64,000 bases of DNA. Source: Tiliqua scincoides. Its lineage: Eukaryota; Chordata; Lepidosauria; Squamata; Scincidae. Positions 57,295 through 64,000 of the stretch are shown here, piece after piece (within the stretch, counting starts at the first letter, position 1; each line of letters opens with the position of its first letter). The notes beneath the pieces were generated by a model. The model was not told where the DNA came from. It worked only from the letters and a program-made list of their open reading frames with translations, and did no database searches. Both the position numbers and the translations under genes were made by a program. The stretch is from assembly GCF_035046505.1 (NCBI RefSeq), contig NC_089821.1, positions 182,436,031 through 182,500,030 on the forward strand. The letters are read 5' to 3'.

Positions 57295-57366
57295 CACACT
57301 TACCTGGAAGGTCCTCCCATTAATCCCAATGGGACTTACTTCTGACTAAATGTGCATAGGGTGGGC
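57295..57366 (-). mobile_element. Family P MITE, truncated
   Basis: 'acacacttacctggaaggtc', 'cccaatgggacttacttctg' and 'tgtgcatagggtgggca' follow the P pattern. Confidence 0.6.
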
Positions 57367-57798
57367 AGTAAAATTAAACCTGGCCTATATTTTACAGCAA
57401 GCTCCAGGCTGCCACCTACTGACTCCAGGACTCATGAGTGCACAGCACTTGTGAGAAAAACTAGCACAGACACAATATTAATTTTACGAAAGCATATGTT
57501 CAGAGTTGTACCTAAATGGTGCTAAAGATTTTTTTATTGGATACCCAGCAGAGGGCACACTGAGGTACAAAAATGTGCTCTTCAGCTGAATTTCAAGCAG
57601 TGGTCTATTCTATTTTCAGTATACTAAAAAAAATTCATTTCAAGCCTTTGCAGTTACTCTGGATAAAGCAAACTGGACATGTCCAGACTTGACCAAGATT
57701 AAATGAAAATTCCAGTGAACTTTACAATGCTCTTTTGGTCCTTTCTTTGGTTGTTCACAGTTCAGCAATGCAGCTCCCTTTAGAAAGATCGGGATTAA
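57367..57798. other. Unassigned intergenic DNA
   Basis: About 430 bp without recognised content. Confidence 0.4.
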
Positions 57799-57880
57799 AG
57801 TTGCAATCATAAGCATGCACACCTGGAAGTTAAGCCTCACTGAAATTAAGAGGACTTATTCCTAAACAAACCTGGCTTGT
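57799..57880 (-). mobile_element. Family P MITE, diverged
   Basis: 'ttgcaatcataagcatgcac', 'agttaagcctcactga' and 'gaggacttattcc' align to P with many changes. Confidence 0.5.
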
Positions 57881-57971
57881 ATGGAACTCCTCAAGGCTCA
57901 AATTTAAATAGCAAGTCCTGAAATCACCCCTGCTTGAGAGTACAAGTGGCTAGTTCAGGATGATTAGGACA

Positions 57972-58094
57972 GTCAGTGTAGTGTAGTGATTAGAATGTTT
58001 TACATGAACCAAGAAAATCCAGGTTCAATTCCCAACTCAGCCATAAAGCTTACTGGATGACCTTGGGATGGTCACGATTTCTCAGTGTAACTAA
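57972..58094 (+). mobile_element. Sauria-type tRNA-derived SINE
   Basis: Has an A-box-like 'tagtgtagtgattagaat' and a B box GGTTCAATTCC at 58022-58032, then 'actcagccataaagctta' and 'tggatgaccttgggatggtcac', the conserved body of the Sauria SINE family of reptiles. 3' end truncated or diverged. Non-coding. Confidence 0.75.
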
Positions 58095-58335
58095 TCTGTT
58101 GTAAGGATAATCAGAGTGTTAGATTTGGAAAGGACCTTTGAGGTCATCTAGTTCCCTGCTCAGTACAAGTGAGTACTGCATCCCCAACATATAGCCATTC
58201 AGTCCCTGCTTGAAAACCTCCAATGAGGGAGAGCCCACAACTATATGAGTTAGTGTTGCAGCCCTGGACAGTTCTTATAGTTAGGAAATTCTTCCTCATG
58301 TCTAGCCTAAATCTGCTTCCCTATAGTTTCAAATT
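58095..58335 (-). mobile_element. CR1/L2-type LINE fragment, inverted
   Basis: 'gaccttTgaggtcatctagttccctgctcag', 'ctgcttgaaaacctccaatg' and 'gaaattcttcctcatgtctag' form the widespread LINE 3' region usually met in reverse orientation. Confidence 0.7.
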
Positions 58336-58950
58336 CATTGGCTGTGGTCCAGGGCCTGGCCCAAGACTGCCTAGTGCCAAATTCTAGTTCCTTACCTGAT
58401 GATATGCCAGCCTCTGCTTCTCCAACACTGCTCTCTTCTCCTCCAAACTGGTTTTGTCCCTGCCTTGCTTTTTCCAATCCAGGAAGTGAGAGGATCAGTG
58501 GAGATGAACAAGCGTACAGAAGTGGGTGCCCCCTGCTAGTTTGCCACCTGGGGCAACAGCTTCAGTTGGCCTCCTGGATGTGCCCTCCCTGCTCCACTCC
58601 TTTCCAATAAATCATCCTCTTCTGTGTGACAGTGGAAGGTACTTGATAAGAGGAGGGGGAGGAATACACACTACCTTCAGTTTGTTGGAAGAAGGGCAAT
58701 GCAAAAATGTGAACAACCAAAGCAGCATGATGCAGTGGGTTGCGTTGCTGCCTTTCCCCCTCCCCACCCCTTAAGGGGGCAGAGGCCAGGGTTCTCTGGC
58801 TGGAGATTTGCGATGCCCCAGTTTGAGAACTACTGAATTAGAGTTCATTAAAAAGTTTGTACATTTTTTTTTTTTTTAGGATTCCCTGTAGTTTGAGAGC
58901 ATGAGTAGTGGAGTTCTCATGTTTTGGCATTATGGTAGATATTTTAAAAG
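58336..58950. other. Unassigned intergenic DNA with a hAT-like end
   Basis: 'ccccagtttgagaactactg' at about 58817-58836 looks like a hAT right end, but no partner is found. A T-run is at about 58866-58879. No gene recognised. Confidence 0.4.
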
Positions 58951-59160
58951 TTGTTGCGACATTTCATGTACAAGAGCATGGGGAAGTGGGAAGAGCCCAG
59001 TGCTTTGCACGTAGAAGGTCTCAGGTTCATTTCTCATAAAGAACTGCAGGCTGATGTCCTGGGAAGGTGTCTACCTTTCAAAAACCTTGGAAAATTGCTG
59101 CCAGAATTGAAACTACTGCAATGGTCTGACTTAGTACAAGGCAGTTTCAGAACTTTGTCT
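58951..59160 (+). mobile_element. tRNA-derived SINE (second type)
   Basis: 'agcccagtgctttgcacgtagaaggtctcaggttcattt' contains a degenerate B box (59024-59034). It is followed by 'aaaccttggaaaattgctgcc' and 'aatggtctgacttagtacaaggcagtttc', the conserved 3' part of a common reptile SINE. Confidence 0.7.
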
Positions 59161-59785
59161 TAAACATTACTGCAATCATTGTCCAGTATAAGAGCGTTTA
59201 AAGATAATCTGGTTGAAAAAATCAGCTTGACTTCAGTCAATCTATTTTTAAAACTACATTTTTAAAGCATACTGTAATGTAAACCAACCTTTGTCATATA
59301 AAGGTTTTGTGTCCTATTCACAAGAAATATCTTCCCAGATCATTTCTCACATTTGACAGCCTTACATACATTCAGTCACAGTATTGTAACTGCTCTCACA
59401 ATAGTTCAAAGAGTTTATCAGCACCTTCAAATTGACATTAGATAGGGCTCAACTCGCTATTGAAAACCAATGGCTTTGCATGATCTTTACAAGATCCATG
59501 ACTGTTGAGAAACTGTATACTGGGGATTTATGTATGCTCCGGGTAGCTCTGTATGAATCAAAAGAAGCACGGTTGCTGGTTATTTTATCAGCTGTTTCTA
59601 TTGTTTGTATGTTTTATTTGTTGTCTGTGATGCCAATAAAGGTTTCTGATACCTGATCTGAAAGCCAATGGCAAGATCTTTTCTACTCTTTAACAAGTAT
59701 ATAACAAATTGTGTCCTGCTTAACATACATGTAGCTAATTCTAAATAACTGCTTATGAAATTAAGGAGGCAACTTGTATGTTTGA
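59161..59785 (+). repeat. Intergenic DNA, probable LINE 3' end at 59430-59660
   Basis: 'gtctgtgatgccaataaaggtttctgata' at its end resembles the 3' terminus of several LINE types. A 74-codon open frame (59432-59656) has no recognised domain. The rest is unassigned. An AATAAA at about 59634 belongs to this. Confidence 0.35.
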
Positions 59786-59805
59786 ATTTACTTTGATCAA
59801 TGTGT

Positions 59806-59811
59806 TTTATT
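59806..59811 (-). terminator. SNAP91: Polyadenylation signal, probable end of SNAP91
   Basis: AATAAA on the minus strand in the context 'gagatgcaataaaacacattg'. It is the last canonical signal before recognised repeats appear. Other signals at about 60750-60761 could give shorter transcripts. Confidence 0.5.
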
Positions 59812-60948
59812 GCATCTCAGAGGGTATACATGCACTGGGTTTTTCTCAAACCAAAATACAAAGAAAAGCCATTTTGAAATTCTCTCTCTGACTCTCTGTC
59901 ATTACAGTGTATGTTATCCCCACAATAAGTTCAGATACAACCTCTTTTTAAAATGGTACCATATATTGATTAAATAGTTAATTTGAAAGACTTAGGTGAA
60001 TATCTTTCCAACTTTATATGCTTTTACAAAGAGCTGCCAAGCCACTTATAACACTGATTAACAGTGACCTTAACGAGTCAAAAATCTTAAGCCAAGCCAT
60101 CAGCACAAACGGTATGAGAGAACAAACTAAAACATTAAAAGGAACAAGTTTTTCTGTTTGCAGAAAAGGGTGCAGTCCTCCAGTTTAATGTGATCTCTAA
60201 TCACAGACAGTACGGAAAATACACAGTGCATTATGAGGATGGGAAACACTAGTCTAAGGCATATACAGAGAAGCACCAACTAACAGATGTACATAAAAGA
60301 TAAAAAAACAACAACCCTGTAGTTTGTCATGATTTGACTATAGATACACTGAAGAGTGACCTAGTTAGCCTGACAATCCTTAAAATGTCTTCACAGTTGT
60401 GATAGGTTGTTCTCAACTACATGGCAAGAAAAACTCACCCTTTACTTATTTTCAGTGCATTTAAACAAAACTGATAAGTCAATTTTAAATGAAAAAGCTT
60501 TAAATATTTTAAAATAAAAGTGTTGGTATTTTTTTGTCTTCACACAGCAACTTAGAAAAGAATGTATTAATGGGAGTTTTCTTTATATTACCTTAAATAA
60601 TAATTTTCTTAACATGTACAGTGCCACAAAAATAAACATTTCCCACCACAAATTGAGAATCCTGTGTTTGGAAGAAATATATTCCACACAAAAAAGGATT
60701 TTGTAGGACTGAGAGTGCTTTTCTTACTACCCAATATTATCGCACTATTTATTTATTTTTAAATAGATATAAGAGAAAGGAGACTTCAAGGGAAAAATTT
60801 AGGGGATTGCCCAACTTATTTACACTGTGACCTCCAGAAACACAGACACATTGCCCCAAATGCTCACCACACAACAGCTGCATAATCTGCCCTTATTGGA
60901 TAGGTCCAGAAAAGCACTAAGAAGGCATCAGAAACATACATCCATTGT

Positions 60949-61200
60949 TTAAATTGTAAAACACATAAATAATAACCCAAGTACACAAACTGAGAAAGAG
61001 AGAGAGAAGGGGTCACAACTAAGAGAGTACACATTCCTAATGTTCACTTTCACAGCTGTGCTACACGTTTTTGGAAGTAGGAGAGAAGTCTGAATAAGCA
61101 CTGGGTTTGGTAGTGGTGGCTCACTTGGAAACTGAGCAACAAGACTCTTCTTTGTAGGCTCCAAACTTGCATCTTCAATTATCTTGTCAGAAAACTGCAG
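60949..61200 (-). other. Possible alternative SNAP91 terminal exon (open frame with splice acceptor)
   Basis: On the minus strand an acceptor with a pyrimidine-rich tract ('cttgtttgcctttgcag', ending at 61201) is followed by an open frame of 83 codons: LQFSDKIIEDASLEPTKKSL then VAQFPSEPPLPNPV, ending at 60949. The frame phase equals that of the regular last exon (phase 0), so splicing here from the upstream exon would replace the C-terminus in frame. A donor-like CCAA|GTGAGC lies at 61119-61124, so an internal 76-bp exon is also possible. I do not recognise the protein sequence. It may be chance. Confidence 0.25.
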
Positions 61201-62984
61201 CTGCAAAGGCAAACAAGGGAGAATGCGCGTGTGTGAGAGAGAGGTCAAGCAACAATTCAAACATCTGAATTAGTTTCATAGTTTTTCTTTGCAGAACTCT
61301 TGCATCTTTATATCCCTCAAGTTGTTTAAATAAGTTATTCCAGGTGGAAAATTCTGTCTAGAGAAATCTGAAAGTGGATTTGAAATTGTTTTTCCTCCAC
61401 ATATATATTGGTGTGAAACATAGCCCTTTACTCCAAATTGGTCACTCCTTCGGTATTGGCAAAACTGGCCTGGTTCGAATGTTTATTGGGACCAAAGAAC
61501 CTATTCTTGTGGGGAGGAGCTTACAATCTCCATACATCTTAAAACAAGTAGTCCACACAGATGTCTGCATGAGCAGATGATGAAACTATACAATCCCCAC
61601 ACTCAGTTTGAGAAATACTGCATTTGGACCGCTTCACATACAGCACCTTCTTCATAAATGATGATACGAGTGTGGTGAAGAGGGACACAAGCAGCCACTC
61701 TACAAAATACTTGGCCAAGAAAGTCTCTCATATAATCCCCAATGGTTTTACAATACTTTGGAACACTTAATCCATTTAAAACATAACCACACCTTCCCAA
61801 CAAGACATTGCAACACTATGTTGCCAACCAAGTACACCACCTCACAACTGCCAGTGTAGATAAAAGCTAATTACATTACTGAAGACATATGTAAGAGAAA
61901 GCTACAGTTTTCAAGGGGGAAGCAGGAACTACCTAAAGGGCTCACAATCTAAAACTGATAGAATGGAAACAGAGGAAGGGATGGCACATAAACTGGAGAA
62001 TATACAACAACTACACGTACTTCGACTTGGTTAAAAAGCAGTATGAGGGAAAAAGTGCTGAACCAGCATACTGACAAATGTTTTCTCCCCTTGGTACTTT
62101 TGCACCAATCTGCAAAAGTTGGCAGGTATGTGCAGGGTATGACAAGCCAGGGCAAGAGCCCTGGGTGCCATTTGAAGGCAGGTGCCAGTTGCCCCTGTGA
62201 GTCAGGAAGCAACTGCAGTGCATGGGCTATCACAGCAGCAGCTGGTGCGATATTCACAGCAGTGGTTGGGGCGAAATCACCCCAGCTGTGAGTGCACACA
62301 TGCTCCAGACGCTTCTCAAAGCAGGGAGTGACTGGAGCACCTGCCATCTGGGTGCTCACAGCAGCAGCTGGGGCGATTTCACCCCAGCAGCCGCTATGAT
62401 CATGGGCGTGATCCTGGCACTCCCCTAGAAGTGTCATCACATGATGTCATTATGTTGCACAATGTCGCGTGATGTCACACCATTGCTGCCTGGGGCACCA
62501 CGGAGTGTGTGAAGGGCAGGCGGGGAAGAAAAATTTTGCGATGCACATTCAAGTGTGCATTTTGCTGAAAAAGGAATGTAGAGCAGAACAACTACATCTG
62601 CAAAAGAAAGCCTTCAATGGGATGTGGATTTAGATGTGCACTGCTCTCTGGGAGAGCATTGGACCAGCTGCCTTCGCAACAGGGATGCATCTCTTCCTCT
62701 CCCCCCATCCTCACAAACAACAATTCAGGGAAACAAAAGCTGCAAACAAATTATGAGAAATTATGTGAGTGGAATTGATAGAGGTTTTCATAAACATTAA
62801 GACACTTTGAGGTTACTTTAGCAATGAGAACTGAACGTCAAGAAAATTCAATACAGCATTAATATTTTCCAAAGTACAACGAGTTTTTCAAGGGACCTAT
62901 GAAATTGCCAGAGAGGAATACATGTAAATATGTTTGCCAGTATTCAAAATTAAGGTGTAATGAGCAAGCCATACCATAAATAGT

Positions 62985-63077
62985 TCATAAGAAATCCTTG
63001 ATGTTAAGATCGGCTAATGGGTCTTTTGTTGGGGGTTTCTTGGGACTCTGAGTGGCAGGTGTGGGACTTGGAGAGAG
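62985..63077 (-). CDS. SNAP91: Clathrin coat assembly protein AP180, last coding exon
   Basis: The minus strand encodes 30 residues ending LSPSPTPATQSPKKPPTKDP-LADLNIKDFL-stop when read from 63077 (split here only for display). This equals the C-terminus of vertebrate SNAP91/AP180 with one or two substitutions. AP180 is the neuronal clathrin adaptor that binds PtdIns(4,5)P2 and clathrin and sizes synaptic vesicles. The DPLADL-type motif near the end is typical of clathrin/AP2 interaction. The exon starts after AG (63078-63079 on the plus strand as CT) with a pyrimidine-rich tract upstream, in phase 0. The stop is TGA at 62985-62987. The preceding exon is not in the window. Convergent with PRSS35. 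Confidence 0.95.
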   Translation of the reverse strand, partial: LSPSPTPATQSPKKPPTKDPLADLNIKDFL

Positions 63078-63079
63078 CT

Positions 63080-64000
63080 TATTTCCCAGCAGAAAAGAGC
63101 AGGAGAAACACAAAATGAGAAAATATATGAACATACGGAAAAAGGCAAAGATAAACATTTAGATATTACAGAATTAAGATGCAACAGATATTTTTTGAAT
63201 GAATATTGTCCCCACTTACGGATATATGAACATGCATTTGGCTCAAAAACAATCAAGCTGTTGGAGAATTTCCTTGGGGCAGTGTTCCCCAAACTGGGTG
63301 TCCCACCCTGATTTACTCATGAATAGGATACTGTGCCTCAGTCCACTTCGAAGAGCAGGCCAAGAGGAATGCATCTCTATCAGAATGGTCCTGATCTGAT
63401 GAACACAGGCCCCAAACACTCAACAAGAAAGTTCCACCTCCCCAAAGCTTACAAGGAAAATGTACTGAGCCGTACAGAAAGTGAAACAGAGCTACACTTG
63501 TGCATTTACTTGCAAGTAGGCAACTGTGCTTCAACTCCTATCTGAGGCCAGATGAAGGAGAAAGCAAGACCACCAGAATGGTTCCTATCCAATGAATGTG
63601 GAACTCAAAACTCCACTATAGTAAAAAGGATAAAAGCGGGGGCTTGAGTGACTGGTAATGTGAAAATTTTTTTCAAGTCTCCCAAAGCTAGGAGGGTTCC
63701 TATAGAGTGTCCTTTTAAAAAGTGAGTCCTAGAGTTAAAACGTTTGGGAACCACTGCCTTAGGATACTTGTAAATCATAGAAAGCTTTTGCAACTGCTGA
63801 AAAAATGCGTGCAAATATGTAGGTTTGCCCCACACCAGACATTTCCTTTTTAAAATAACTGTTATTACCAAACATAAGCACAATATGCACTAAATTCGGG
63901 GGGGGGGGGACCTGACTGAACAATCAACTGCAATCTATTTCATAGCAATGAATCCAGAAAACAATTCAGTCCAACAGATAAAACCAAAAGAATCAATGAC
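63080..64000 (-). other. SNAP91: SNAP91 last intron (partial)
   Basis: Sequence upstream of the last exon on the minus strand. No further SNAP91 exon is seen before the window ends. It contains a hAT MITE at 63280-63756 and a G-run near 63900. Confidence 0.8.
63280..63756. mobile_element. hAT MITE in the SNAP91 intron
   Basis: Ends CAGTGTTCCCCAAACTGG and 'aaacgtttgggaaccactg', flanked by CCTTGGGG (63272-63279) and CCTTAGGA (63757-63764), 6 of 8 matching, which suggests an older insertion. 477 bp, non-coding. Confidence 0.75.

Larger units (their letters stand above)
59790..62984 (-). other. SNAP91: SNAP91 3' untranslated region
   Basis: From the stop codon at 62985 to the polyadenylation signal at 59806-59811 on the minus strand, about 3.2 kb. 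The half nearest the end (59790-60950) is AT-rich and free of recognised transposons, as expected of constrained UTR. 61920-61960 holds a retroposon tail fragment ('gggctcacaatctaaaa'). 62130-62530 is a GC-richer block with repeated 'cagcagctggggcgatttcaccccag'-like motifs, probably a decayed insertion. Length and continuity need transcript data, and part of this stretch may be spliced or used as an alternative exon (60949-61200). Confidence 0.6.

Noticed and set aside
1-64000. Retrovirus-like or other capsid-bearing elements
   Set aside because: I saw no paired long terminal repeats and no gag-, pol- or envelope-like reading frame. The reverse transcriptase present is CR1 LINE.

Overview
The window looks like chromosomal DNA of a vertebrate, most likely a squamate reptile (lizard). 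The evidence is two conserved single-copy vertebrate genes in their usual neighbourhood, spliceosomal introns, a CpG island, CR1 LINE fragments, a Sauria-type tRNA SINE, and a very high load of short non-autonomous DNA transposons: hAT with 8-bp target duplications, and Tc1/mariner/Tigger with TA duplications. The genus cannot be named from sequence alone.

Two host genes are supported, and they point towards each other. PRSS35 is on the plus strand. A CpG island at about 28.86-29.30 kb is its probable promoter and non-coding first exon, a roughly 7.75 kb intron follows, and a single coding exon at 37054-38298 encodes a 414-residue secreted trypsin-fold pseudoprotease. SNAP91 (AP180) is on the minus strand. 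Its last coding exon, only 31 residues plus stop, lies at 62985-63077. It is followed by a long 3' untranslated stretch down to a polyadenylation signal at 59806-59811. The rest of SNAP91 lies beyond the right edge. As I recall, the human locus has the same convergent PRSS35-SNAP91 arrangement, which supports both calls.

Layout. 1-28.8 kb is intergenic and transposon-rich: hAT elements, two Tigger-like elements, a 5'-truncated CR1 LINE, an inverted pair of LINE 3' ends, palindromic elements and one striking hairpin at 19.22-19.32 kb. 28.8-41.3 kb is the PRSS35 locus, with a tandem array of palindromic elements beside the CpG island. 41.3-59.8 kb is intergenic with more hAT elements, CR1 ends and SINEs. 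59.8-64 kb is the SNAP91 3' end.

A ~90-bp palindromic MITE (called P here) occurs at least fifteen times, alone, tandemly, and inside other elements. It can be used to order insertions. No tRNA, rRNA, CRISPR array or retrovirus-like element was recognised. The observations most worth checking are the pre-miRNA-like hairpin at 19222-19324, a possible alternative SNAP91 terminal exon at 60949-61200, the remnant of a hAT transposase C-terminus at 47897-48070, and a Tigger-like element with seven near-identical 12-mers at 5393-5768.
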